DNA of 64,000 nt, taken from positions 124,001 to 188,000 of the forward strand of contig NZ_WOWS01000004.1 of NCBI RefSeq assembly GCF_009741275.1. Direction: 5' to 3'. Source of the stretch: Winogradskyella endarachnes (GTDB lineage Bacteria; Bacteroidota; Bacteroidia; Flavobacteriales; Flavobacteriaceae). Numbering within the stretch: the stretch's first letter is position 1; the number at the start of each line of letters is the position of its first letter. The notes below the pieces were generated by a model, which saw only the letters and a list, made by a program, of their open reading frames with translations, ran no database searches and was not told the origin of the DNA. Of this stretch, positions 8,949 through 17,311 are shown piece after piece. The position numbers and the translations under genes are program-made.

Positions 8949-10195
8949 TGAGCGTTTTCACTTAATTTTTTATTATTAAAATTTGCATTTACGAGTAAAC
9001 ATGTAAAAAACACAAAGAAAATAATTCCCTTATTTCTTACTAAAGCAGACTCCGTTAGGTTAAAACACAAATATATAAATCCAATAGCAACTAAAAGCTT
9101 ATTATGATCAATAAGTCCTTTTTTAAATATAATAAAGAATAAGTAAACAAGGACTAAAAAACCAAAAACACCTGTATAAATGAATTCTGTTAAATATTGG
9201 TTATGAGAATTAAACTTTTTAATCATACCATGCGTAAATTTATTCTTTTCATAATACTTAAGTAATTCGTCAATCTCATCACCTGGAGAAACTCCAATAA
9301 AAAAATTATCACTAATAAGGTCTATTGAGCAATAATACTTGGCCACTCTAGCTCTAACGGCTGTAAAATCTGAACCAGAAAAATCCCGAGAAGTAAAATC
9401 TCTTTTAAAATTAATTCCATTTAGTTTATCTACAACAAATATAGATGATAGAGATATACTTGAAACCAATAAGGCTAGTATAAGTAGCTTAAATTTTGTG
9501 TGTGTTTTTAATAAAAACGTAAAATATATTATAAGCACAATAAATAGACCCGTCAATAAAAAAGAGTTTAGAAAAAATACTAAAACTGTTAAATATAGTA
9601 TTAGTAATAGCTTAATTCTAAACCTAATGTTAAAGATTTTTTTTACCTCAATTGCATCGTAACAAATAATAAACAAAGCAAATAATACTTGAGTACCAAA
9701 ATAAATAGGGTGTGTATTTTCCATAACTTTGGTAAGCTCCATATAGGCAAAAAAATTACCATTAGCCTCATTGAATGGATTAGGTGATGCATATTGCCAT
9801 GTTCTAAAAATGGCTGTAATAAAAAAAATTAAACTTACTATTAATACGGAATAAACAAACCACTTTAAAACTTTGTGTATTAATTTATTAGTTATCAAAC
9901 TTGAAAGTAAATAGCAGATAAAAGGAATTATAACAAAAGCCGCACGATATTCAAGTTTTCTCAGACCTCTTTCAAAATTATTGGTATATAGAAGAGCAAT
10001 GACCATTAATACAAATAGTAAAATAAATAAGGTGTATAAAAGCTGCCATTTTTTTTCCGCCGTCTTGTTTAAAATAGAATAAACAATAGCTGAAATTAAT
10101 GTTAAAATAATAGCAATATTGTTTGCTAACATCCACAACGGAATTGTAGCTGCCGTTGAGATTAATAAAAATTCAATTAATTTTTCAAACTTCAT
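8945..10195 (-). CDS. O-antigen ligase/polymerase family membrane protein
   Basis: A 416-residue polytopic protein with about ten to twelve helices and a large periplasmic loop in the C-terminal half. That loop contains RARVAKYYCSIDLISDNFFIG, GVSPGDEIDELLKYYEK and FTHGMIKKFNSHNQYLTEFI. The SHNQYLTEF segment is the H-N-x-Y/F-L motif typical of the Wzy_C/O-antigen ligase domain (as in WaaL), which makes this the best ligase or polymerase candidate of the three polytopic proteins here. It overlaps its upstream neighbour by 11 bases and its downstream neighbour by 4. Confidence 0.8.
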   Translation of the reverse strand: MKFEKLIEFLLISTAATIPLWMLANNIAIILTLISAIVYSILNKTAEKKWQLLYTLFILLFVLMVIALLYTNNFERGLRKLEYRAAFVIIPFICYLLSSLITNKLIHKVLKWFVYSVLIVSLIFFITAIFRTWQYASPNPFNEANGNFFAYMELTKVMENTHPIYFGTQVLFALFIICYDAIEVKKIFNIRFRIKLLLILYLTVLVFFLNSFLLTGLFIVLIIYFTFLLKTHTKFKLLILALLVSSISLSSIFVVDKLNGINFKRDFTSRDFSGSDFTAVRARVAKYYCSIDLISDNFFIGVSPGDEIDELLKYYEKNKFTHGMIKKFNSHNQYLTEFIYTGVFGFLVLVYLFFIIFKKGLIDHNKLLVAIGFIYLCFNLTESALVRNKGIIFFVFFTCLLVNANFNNKKLSENAQ

Positions 10196-11324
10196 ACCTT
10201 TTTGGGTGTAGGCTATAATAAATTATCAATAGATAAAAAATGAAAAGTGTATCGAAATAAATAAAGACATTATCAGACAAAAATAATAGATTCATAAATA
10301 CCAGAAGTGGAATTACTTTTTTGTTTACTAAATTAATTTTAAAAAATCCAAAAACCCAAACCAAATAAGAAATGAAACCCATTTCAATTATTATTTTTAA
10401 AATATCTGAATGTAAGAAACTGATGTTTTCAAAATTGTCTGTTAGAAATAAATTAGTAGAACCTAATGAATTACCAAATAATAGGTTTGATGAGAAATGA
10501 TTGAGAGTATCTGTATAAACTCTTAATCGTCCTTGTGTAAACCAATTGGGACTAATACCTGTAATGTTTGTTATCAATTCATCAAAGTTGCCTTGAATGA
10601 AATTATAAACTATTATAAGAAGCGCAAAATTTAAAAATATAAACCAATAATAAACGTTTTTTTTGTTTGATGCTCTTTTATTTCTAATACTAAAAAACCA
10701 GTATATAGACAAACCAAGGATTGCTCCTAAAATAGATATTCTTTTAAATGCTAACAAAAACAAAATGACAGATATAATAGCGCGTTTTTTACGCTTTTCT
10801 ATCAAATAAAAAATAGTAAACAGGCCAAATGGAAAAGCCATCCACGACTCTGTTTTGAGAGTCGATGTTGTTAAAGCCAGAATAAAATCATTAATGATAT
10901 TTACGTTAAAAAAAAAGTTAATATTAGTAACTATAAAAATAATAGCGTAAACAAAAAATAGGTGATCTAAAATAACGCCTACAGGCTTTTTTATAACGGT
11001 TGTTATTAGTATTACAGAAAGAATAGGTAGTAATATTAAAAGGGACTCTTCAAAAAATCTAAATGATAAATCAAAGCTAATGATTGAGACAATCAAATTA
11101 AGTGCAATTAAACTAGAAAACAAAAGAAGATTCTTTAGTGGTGATGCATATATTTTTAATTTTCTAATGCCAAAAAAAGCGAACAATAAAAAAACAGGAG
11201 GTATTAGGTATTTGGTGTAACGCAAACTAGAACCATAATTAGTAGCAATTGCAGATACGCCCACTAATAAGCATAAAAACCATAGTAATAAAGAACCTTT
11301 TTTTACTATTAGTGTTTTATCCAT
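10185..11324 (-). CDS. polytopic membrane protein, Wzy-like
   Basis: This 379-residue protein has about ten hydrophobic helices. A periplasmic-type loop around residues 250-310 carries NWFTQGRLRVYTDTLNHFSS and NSLGSTNLFLTDNFENISFLHSDILKIIIEMG. The GR-x-x-x-Y and LHSDILKIIIE segments resemble the conserved loop of O-antigen polymerases (the H-N/S-x-x-L type motif). I infer a Wzy-type role, with the caveat that two further candidates are in the same operon. Both ends overlap neighbouring genes (11 and 8 bases). Confidence 0.65.
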   Translation of the reverse strand: MDKTLIVKKGSLLLWFLCLLVGVSAIATNYGSSLRYTKYLIPPVFLLFAFFGIRKLKIYASPLKNLLLFSSLIALNLIVSIISFDLSFRFFEESLLILLPILSVILITTVIKKPVGVILDHLFFVYAIIFIVTNINFFFNVNIINDFILALTTSTLKTESWMAFPFGLFTIFYLIEKRKKRAIISVILFLLAFKRISILGAILGLSIYWFFSIRNKRASNKKNVYYWFIFLNFALLIIVYNFIQGNFDELITNITGISPNWFTQGRLRVYTDTLNHFSSNLLFGNSLGSTNLFLTDNFENISFLHSDILKIIIEMGFISYLVWVFGFFKINLVNKKVIPLLVFMNLLFLSDNVFIYFDTLFIFYLLIIYYSLHPKRYEV

Positions 11325-12336
11325 TTAAAAGTCCTTTTAAGTCAAAATTATTCTTTTCTCTGAATTTTTTAAATAATAAATCACTTCTTAAATAGTCTTC
11401 ATAAGAAAAAACATCGCAACCATATTCACTGGCATAAAACAATAAAGAAGTTGTAAAACCATATACTTTTAACCCAGAGTTTGTTAAAATAATTTCCTCA
11501 AATGCTATTTCGTTTGGTATTACTTCTGTTTTTATTTTATGTTGTTTAATTAGGTTTTCTATTTTAACACAGTTCGCTTTAGATTGAGCAGGATGAAACT
11601 TTATATAAATACTTCCGGCATTAATATCTTCTAGAATTCTTCTTATTCCGTTTAGCATTGTGCTTAACTTCATATTGCCCTGCTCAACAGCTCCTTCTAA
11701 AACTAATACAGAGCTCCCAGAGATGTCATAATCGATATGATTAGATGGTAGCATTTTTATTCTTTCTACATGATATGATAAACCCTGAAACCCTTTTGAA
11801 GTAATAGAATAAAATATTGGTGGTGTATTTTTTGCAAACCTTGTTAAATCAAAGTTTTTAACATAAAAAATACGGTTTTTACCAATAAATGATAATGCGT
11901 TTATAGTACTCTTAACCATTTTTTTTATTAAACTTTTGTCTTTTTTATGCATTAAGTACTTAGAGTATGCATTAACGCCCTCTTCTATTATATGGACTTC
12001 TTCACATAAATTATGAGTTGCAATAATTTGCATTACTGGGTGAAAAACATGAGGCAAATAGGCCCTGAACTTTATTTCTTGGCTAAATAAATTATTTAAC
12101 AATTCATCAATCTGGTTGATATATTTATGCTTTTTATAGAAGTTATAAATATTAAAAGAGTCTAAATGATCATGTATAGTTGTAACGTCTAAAACAGTAT
12201 AACTACCAATCTCTTTATGCTTATAGTTTCTTGAGGTTACTAAAACAATTTCATCGTTTTTTAGTTTAAATTTTTTAATTATTGCTTTAGTCACATAATA
12301 AGTTAAATGGCTATGTATATAAAAGAGATTTTTCAT
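11317..12336 (-). CDS. sialyltransferase-like GT-B glycosyltransferase (GT38/GT52-type motifs)
   Basis: This 339-residue protein carries the paired signature of bacterial sialyltransferase-type GT-B enzymes. HIIEEG at residues 115-120 fits the (D/E)(D/E)G motif that holds the catalytic base, YIKFHPAQSK at 244-253 holds the HP motif that contacts CMP, and GFTTSLLFY at 293-301 fits the downstream S/T motif. The start FYIHSHLTYYVTKAII also looks like polysialyltransferase-type proteins. The expected donor is a CMP-activated ulosonic acid, and a CMP-sugar synthetase homologue is encoded four genes upstream in the same operon. The exact family (GT38, GT52 or other) and the acceptor cannot be settled by eye. 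Confidence 0.7.
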   Translation of the reverse strand: MKNLFYIHSHLTYYVTKAIIKKFKLKNDEIVLVTSRNYKHKEIGSYTVLDVTTIHDHLDSFNIYNFYKKHKYINQIDELLNNLFSQEIKFRAYLPHVFHPVMQIIATHNLCEEVHIIEEGVNAYSKYLMHKKDKSLIKKMVKSTINALSFIGKNRIFYVKNFDLTRFAKNTPPIFYSITSKGFQGLSYHVERIKMLPSNHIDYDISGSSVLVLEGAVEQGNMKLSTMLNGIRRILEDINAGSIYIKFHPAQSKANCVKIENLIKQHKIKTEVIPNEIAFEEIILTNSGLKVYGFTTSLLFYASEYGCDVFSYEDYLRSDLLFKKFREKNNFDLKGLLNG

Positions 12337-13766
12337 TTAAACTTATTCAACAGGTTTTTGAAGAATTTACGTTCTAAAATTAATAAAGTAATTAAATAAT
12401 AAAAGATAGACAAAGGTACTATGTAATACTTTTTTTCATCAGTTATGAATAGATTTTTTGCAATGTAATAAAATGGAATAGCTACTAAAGCAGACACCAC
12501 TATTACTTTAAAAAACTGAACAACAGGAAAGTACGACAACAAATTTGTTGATAGCCTTCTATTAATAAATAAAATTGGAATAATTACAGTAGTGTAGCTT
12601 GCTATTAATGTTGCTATAACAGCACCAATATTACCATATATTGGAATTAATATTAGATTACAAAACACATTAACAACAGCGCTAGCAATAACATGGATTG
12701 GTGCTAAGTTCTTTAGGCCAATTATACCCATAAAAATACTAAACGGAAAAACTGAGATTAAAAAACGTAAGGTATATATTTTAAAAATACTTCCTGATGC
12801 TTCAAATCGAGAACCAAATAAAAATATGATTATTTCAGCAGAAAACAAAAAACAAAAAACTATAATCGGCAGCAGTAAAACTGACGTTTGTTTGGTTGTT
12901 GCTTTTGTGATTTTTAGTGTTTCGGCAATATTATTGGCTCTCAATAATTCTGTTATTTGGGGCGTAACAACTGTAAACAAAGATGTTGTAATCACAGCAA
13001 TAAAAGGAATATTAAATGCTCCTACTTGATAAAAAGCAAATACCTCTGGAGTTTCTAAACCAGAAATCATATACTTATCTATCTGCATATTTAATATACC
13101 TGCTAAAACCAAAAATATGGTTGGCAAAACAAATTTTAACTCTTCATTTTTTAAATTAACATCTGTTTTAAAATTAAATGTTTTAAAAGATTTAGCGAAA
13201 GGAATACTAAACACTACAAACTTTACAATTTCATATATAAGAAAAAACTGTAAGATTTCAGTAATTGTAAACTCATGGGTACCGAAATAAAAAAAGCCAC
13301 CTAGATAACTAATTAAAAACAAAAAGCTCGTTACGTTTAGATAATTGAGCTTATTAGAGAATAAGAAAAAATTAGAGAAAAAAGTATTAGTTATTTTAAA
13401 TAAAATAATAAATACAAAATAGACAATATAGATTGGGAAAAAATCATTTTCGAACCATAGAGCAAGCTTGTCCTTTAGTACAAAAAAAAGAAATGCGGCT
13501 AATACCGAAAAGAACATCATACTAAAGAAAAATCGCTTATATAAGGCATTCTTCTCTAATAAAGTAGTGTATTTACTAATATAATAATTAAGTGATGTAG
13601 GAAATGAAGATGCAACCGTTACAGCAAAGGTTAAGATAACAAAAAACTGTTGAAGCTTACCAAATTCTGAAACATCTAATATTACTCTAGCTAAACCAAT
13701 ATTTAAAACTAAAGTCTCTAGAAGTCTAATAAAATTACTCGCACTATATTTTAATTGAGTTTTCAA
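12333..13766 (-). CDS. polysaccharide flippase, Wzx/MOP family
   Basis: A 477-residue protein with about twelve to fourteen membrane helices and the usual Wzx architecture. The N-terminus ASNFIRLLETLVLNIGLARVILDVSEFGKLQQF is the first helix plus the G-x-F/L-x-Q-F turn found in MOP flippases, and INRRLSTNLL with NIGAVIATLIASYTTVIIPILF occurs in the C-terminal half. It should move undecaprenyl-diphosphate-linked repeat units across the inner membrane. It overlaps the HAD gene and the sialyltransferase-like gene by 4 bases each, so it sits inside the sugar-acid module and is likely co-expressed with it. Confidence 0.88.
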   Translation of the reverse strand: MKTQLKYSASNFIRLLETLVLNIGLARVILDVSEFGKLQQFFVILTFAVTVASSFPTSLNYYISKYTTLLEKNALYKRFFFSMMFFSVLAAFLFFVLKDKLALWFENDFFPIYIVYFVFIILFKITNTFFSNFFLFSNKLNYLNVTSFLFLISYLGGFFYFGTHEFTITEILQFFLIYEIVKFVVFSIPFAKSFKTFNFKTDVNLKNEELKFVLPTIFLVLAGILNMQIDKYMISGLETPEVFAFYQVGAFNIPFIAVITTSLFTVVTPQITELLRANNIAETLKITKATTKQTSVLLLPIIVFCFLFSAEIIIFLFGSRFEASGSIFKIYTLRFLISVFPFSIFMGIIGLKNLAPIHVIASAVVNVFCNLILIPIYGNIGAVIATLIASYTTVIIPILFINRRLSTNLLSYFPVVQFFKVIVVSALVAIPFYYIAKNLFITDEKKYYIVPLSIFYYLITLLILERKFFKNLLNKFK

Positions 13767-14395
13767 TTTAGTTTTATAGCATCTTTTCTAAATGTAGAAA
13801 TATAATTGGGACTTAATTCCTTTAGAGTTTCGTTGTTGTAACCAAAAAAAGATATTTCATTATTATCAGCGGCTTCAAAATCATTAATAGAGTCACCAAT
13901 TAAGCATGTACTCTCCATTGCGTAGTTATGTTTAATAATAATATCTTTAACTAACTTGGATTTTGCTGTTGGAGAACCCTCAATAGATAAAAAATATTTA
14001 TCTAAATTTAATGCTTTACACAAAAACCGAAGTTCTTCTTGGTCAGATCCTGAGACTATATGAAACTTATAGTTATTATAATTTCCCTTTATAAATGATA
14101 CACTATCTTTTATTAGATTCTTTTGATCTACAAGCGCATTTAGCATAATATCAGAAAAACGACTAGCGTATTCTAAAATTTCTTGTTCAGTTGTTGCTCT
14201 ACCAATAATTTCTTCAAAAAAATATCTTATTTTAACATATCTAGAAAGACCTCCATTATATCTATGATAGTCAATAAGCTTATCTACGTCTAACGGTTTA
14301 AAATCTTTAAAAATCTCTCTAAACCCAAAGTCTCTAACTTGCATGGAGTCTAATATTACACCATCAAAATCCCATAGAATTGTTTTAAATTTCAT
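13763..14395 (-). CDS. HAD-superfamily phosphatase of the ulosonic-acid module
   Basis: This 210-residue protein contains all four HAD motifs: LWDFDGVILDS at residues 8-18 (D9 nucleophile and D11), VSGSDQEE for motif II, SPTAKSKLVKDII with the motif III lysine, and CLIGDSINDFEAA for motif IV. The helical cap after motif I fits the C1 beta-phosphoglucomutase-like subgroup and differs from the capless KdsC type. The likely role is removal of a phosphate from a sugar-acid intermediate, because the gene is directly adjacent to the CMP-sugar synthetase and aldolase genes. The substrate is inferred from context only. Confidence 0.82.
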   Translation of the reverse strand: MKFKTILWDFDGVILDSMQVRDFGFREIFKDFKPLDVDKLIDYHRYNGGLSRYVKIRYFFEEIIGRATTEQEILEYASRFSDIMLNALVDQKNLIKDSVSFIKGNYNNYKFHIVSGSDQEELRFLCKALNLDKYFLSIEGSPTAKSKLVKDIIIKHNYAMESTCLIGDSINDFEAADNNEISFFGYNNETLKELSPNYISTFRKDAIKLN

Positions 14396-15070
14396 TTAAT
14401 TATTGTGTTTATATATTAATTCTGCCATATCAAAATCATCTGGCCAGTCTATATCAAATGAAGTATAGCCTTTTGTTTCGAACAGAAATGGTTTAGCACC
14501 AATTCTATCTAACATAACCTTGTAATTAGAAACAGAATTTATAAAAATACCACTATTTATCTCGTATAGTTTTGGTAAGGTTTGAGTTCTTGGCCATTTT
14601 TCTTTATTTCTATCGTAATTAATACTTCCGTTTTTATCCCATAAAAACGTTTGTAAGTTATTTACAGACATTAAACTATCAAATGTATCTTCTTCTAAAT
14701 TCTTAAGATAAGTTTTTATAGCTAAATCATAATGTTCTGATTTTAAAAATGGTGATGTAACATGTGTCCATAATACATGACCAGATTTAATTATTTTAGG
14801 TACATACTTAATTAAATCATCTGTACTAGTAGAGGATGATGCTAGATGCTCTGGTCTATTGTCTACAATAATTTTATCACCAAAGCGCTCTACAATTTTC
14901 TTCACTTCATTATCATTCGTAGAAACAACTATATTGTCAACTAGCTTAGCTTTTAATAATTGTTTAATCTTTAAAAATAATAATCCTCCTTCTACTTCAG
15001 CAAAAGGCTTCGTGTTTTTGTTAGGAACTCTTTCACTACCTGCTCTACATGGTAAAAATACTGTCATCAT
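14396..15070 (-). CDS. acylneuraminate cytidylyltransferase family protein (CMP-sugar synthetase)
   Basis: This 224-residue protein starts with FLPCRAGSERVPNKNTKPF (residues 5-23), the CTP-binding motif of the NeuA/KdsB family. LVDNIVVSTNDNEVKKI, VLWTHVTSPFLKSEHYDLAI and the C-terminal TKGYTSFDIDWPDDF (magnesium-binding D-x-D region) follow. The family activates 2-keto-3-deoxy sugar acids (sialic, legionaminic, pseudaminic acids, Kdo) as CMP-glycosides. The canonical partners NeuB and NeuC are absent, and a different aldolase lies immediately upstream with a 1-base overlap. The true sugar acid is therefore unknown. The gene abuts the HAD gene with no gap. Confidence 0.88.
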   Translation of the reverse strand: MMTVFLPCRAGSERVPNKNTKPFAEVEGGLLFLKIKQLLKAKLVDNIVVSTNDNEVKKIVERFGDKIIVDNRPEHLASSSTSTDDLIKYVPKIIKSGHVLWTHVTSPFLKSEHYDLAIKTYLKNLEEDTFDSLMSVNNLQTFLWDKNGSINYDRNKEKWPRTQTLPKLYEINSGIFINSVSNYKVMLDRIGAKPFLFETKGYTSFDIDWPDDFDMAELIYKHNN

Positions 15071-16620
15071 TATATTAGACTATAAATTGAAGATGTTGAT
15101 AAATTCTTATATTTTGTAGGTGTTAAGGCTAATACATTTAAGTTTTTAATTAATAACAAATCGTTAATAATAGCCTGATTTTCTTGTGCTAATATCTGTT
15201 GTGTTTGGTTAATTAAAGCATCATAACCATCAAAACCAACTAAAAACACATTGTAGACTCCAAGATCTAATCCTATTTGAATAGCAATAGTTAGAGGTGA
15301 TTCCGTGGATGATTTAGTAAAACTTATAGAAGAGAGTTCTTTAGATATTGATTTAATCTCTTTGGGAATAACCGTACCCATTACCCTAGGAAATGGCGGG
15401 TATATACAGGTTTGAGATAGTTTTGTGTGATCGTTTATGTTACTTAATAACTTTTCACTCTCAAAACCAGATAAAGCATAAAACTGATCGCATTTCACAT
15501 CTAAATAATCAGAAACATTTCTGGCCCCAGCATGTATTAGACAAACATTCTTTTCTTTATTTATTAGTTTTTTAATGGCATTGTTATGATTTTTTGCAGA
15601 TTTCCCTCCTCCTAATATTATTGCCGAATTGTAAATCTTTTCTTTTTTTTGTAGAGTTGGTAATTTAAAATTATCCTTAATATCTTCCGTTTGATTTTTA
15701 AGAGCATTTACAACACTACTCATAGGATATCTATTCATCCCTACCCATTCCATTACTTGCTTTTGAGGAAGTGAAAAAGCACCAGAAAACATATATGGTA
15801 AATTTGTTCCCCATCCATGTTTCTTTTTCATTTCTTCAAATAAAGCAACCACTTTACCTAATTTAGTATACTCTATTTCTATGTTTTTAACCTTATTTAA
15901 ATAGGTTAAGAAAAGTTCTGTTTTTAGATTACCTGCTCCTCTTCCCATTCCTGTAATTGTACAATCTACAATCTCACAACCTTCATTTATTGAAGTAATA
16001 GTATTAATGAGCGCCATTTCTAAATTATTATGTCCATGAAAACCAAGTTTTACATTCGTTTTGGTTTTTACTAAAGTCATAATATCTATAACATCATTTG
16101 GCATAATACCTCCAAAAGAATCTACCATATAAAAATAGTCTATAGTATCTTCTAATCCTTCTAAGCCATTTAAAAAATCAGAATCTTGTTTCCAATTAGA
16201 CATATACATAACATTAAAAGCAACCTCAAAACCCATCAACTTTATGGCTTTTGCTAATTCTATTGCTCTTTTAAAGTTTTTTGGGTCTATTGCAATCCTA
16301 ACCATAGCAATATATTTAAGGCATGGCTTTAATAATTCTTCTACATGATGACCTCTTATATCCTTTTCATTAAGAATAATAGTTAGTTTTTTTGTAGGCA
16401 TTAAAGCTTTCAATTCTGCCATTACATGTTTTGGGCAATAAAAATATTCTCCCAAATAACCATTTAATGGTGTGCTTCGATAACCAATTTCTACATATTC
16501 AATGGGAAGAACCTCCATTGTTTTACAATAATCAAAAACAAGATCTTTGTTAAAATCCCAATTAGTATAATAACCACCATCTCTTAATGTACAATCGAGT
16601 GTCTTAAATTCTTTTTTCAT
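15070..16620 (-). CDS. DRE-TIM metallolyase aldolase fused to a C-terminal Rossmann-like domain
   Basis: Residues 1-270 form a DRE-TIM metal-dependent aldolase of the HMG-CoA lyase/4-hydroxy-2-oxovalerate aldolase type. LDCTLRDGGYYTNWDF at 8-23 holds the R-D metal and catalytic residues, and GFHGHNNLEMAL near 193-204 holds the H-x-H metal ligands. Residues from about 330 to 516 form a second domain with AIILGGGKSAKNH and YNVFLVGFDGYD, reminiscent of DUF115/MptE-like Rossmann proteins. The 516-residue total is much longer than a stand-alone aldolase (about 340). Such aldolases make 4-hydroxy-2-oxo acids, the chemical class that includes 3-deoxy-2-ulosonic acids. Placement directly before a CMP-sugar synthetase suggests it makes the keto-acid that is then activated; that is inference. 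Confidence 0.82.
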   Translation of the reverse strand: MKKEFKTLDCTLRDGGYYTNWDFNKDLVFDYCKTMEVLPIEYVEIGYRSTPLNGYLGEYFYCPKHVMAELKALMPTKKLTIILNEKDIRGHHVEELLKPCLKYIAMVRIAIDPKNFKRAIELAKAIKLMGFEVAFNVMYMSNWKQDSDFLNGLEGLEDTIDYFYMVDSFGGIMPNDVIDIMTLVKTKTNVKLGFHGHNNLEMALINTITSINEGCEIVDCTITGMGRGAGNLKTELFLTYLNKVKNIEIEYTKLGKVVALFEEMKKKHGWGTNLPYMFSGAFSLPQKQVMEWVGMNRYPMSSVVNALKNQTEDIKDNFKLPTLQKKEKIYNSAIILGGGKSAKNHNNAIKKLINKEKNVCLIHAGARNVSDYLDVKCDQFYALSGFESEKLLSNINDHTKLSQTCIYPPFPRVMGTVIPKEIKSISKELSSISFTKSSTESPLTIAIQIGLDLGVYNVFLVGFDGYDALINQTQQILAQENQAIINDLLLIKNLNVLALTPTKYKNLSTSSIYSLI

Positions 16621-16624
16621 AACT

Positions 16625-17146
16625 CTACTTAAATAAATTCGTTACCATATCACTAATATTTACTGTGATAAAAAATGGGTCATAGAAATTATTTATTGTT
16701 TGTCTTTTATATGTATTTATTCCGTCTGTTTTAACTAAGTGTTTGTTTGGTTTAAAAATTAAGTTGAACTCATTAGAATTAATTATCTTTTTATTATTAC
16801 CAGAAGAAAAAACGACTTCATCAATTTTAATAACGGAATTATGCTTTTTAGACCCAACATCAAAACGAAGTTTTACTGGGTATATTTCTTCAGGAAGATT
16901 AAAAACTAACTCTTGGATTTTTTTGCTTCCTTTTACACCCACGCTTACCTGATTGTCTGACCTATATTGACTAAAAATGTGCTCTGAAAAAAACATATTA
17001 AAAATATCATCTTCTAAGACAGTAGCTTTTACTATAACGGTTAAAAATCCTTGTTTTACTTTAGCTTTATCAATTGAAGAAGATTTATTTTTTTCCTCAC
17101 AACAAAAAAGTGTTAGCAAAATAAAAACTACTAATACTTTTCTCAT
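16625..17146 (-). CDS. putative lipoprotein, first gene of the polysaccharide operon
   Basis: I place the start at 17146, giving about 173 residues, because MRKVLVVFILLTLFCCEEKN is a clear lipoprotein signal peptide with a cysteine after LLTLF, and because an upstream ATG at 17182 would lie inside a well-formed promoter. The mature protein is lysine-rich with alternating hydrophobic residues that suggest beta structure. I recognise no domain. It ends 4 bases before the aldolase gene, so it leads the operon. It could be a periplasmic or outer-membrane accessory protein of glycan assembly, but nothing in the sequence proves that. Confidence 0.7.
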   Translation of the reverse strand: MRKVLVVFILLTLFCCEEKNKSSSIDKAKVKQGFLTVIVKATVLEDDIFNMFFSEHIFSQYRSDNQVSVGVKGSKKIQELVFNLPEEIYPVKLRFDVGSKKHNSVIKIDEVVFSSGNNKKIINSNEFNLIFKPNKHLVKTDGINTYKRQTINNFYDPFFITVNISDMVTNLFK

Positions 17147-17171
17147 GAAATTGTGTTTTAAAATCTTAAAA

Positions 17172-17201
17172 CAAAGATACAATAGTAATCTTGTATAACA
17201 A
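17172..17201 (-). promoter_or_regulatory. promoter of the lipoprotein-aldolase-glycosyltransferase operon
   Basis: On the minus strand this reads TTG (17201-17199), 19 bases of spacer, then TATCTTTG (17179-17172). That is a match to the Bacteroidota -33 TTG and -7 TAnnTTTG elements at the standard distance. Transcription would begin near 17166, leaving a leader of about 20 bases before the ATG at 17146. It would drive the run of tightly packed or overlapping genes down to 3724. Confidence 0.72.
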
Positions 17202-17311
17202 GCGGTCTTATTTTGAGAATGTAGATGAAAAAAATTAATAAATTGAAGCCCAATATTGTTATAAGTGGTAAATTAGAAGGCAGAGTTGAGTATATTTAAT
17301 TATCAAAAGTA

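Noticed and set aside
17147-17182. Longer N-terminus for the lipoprotein gene starting at 17182
   Set aside because: It would put the start inside a consensus promoter and spoil a clear lipoprotein signal peptide that begins at 17146.
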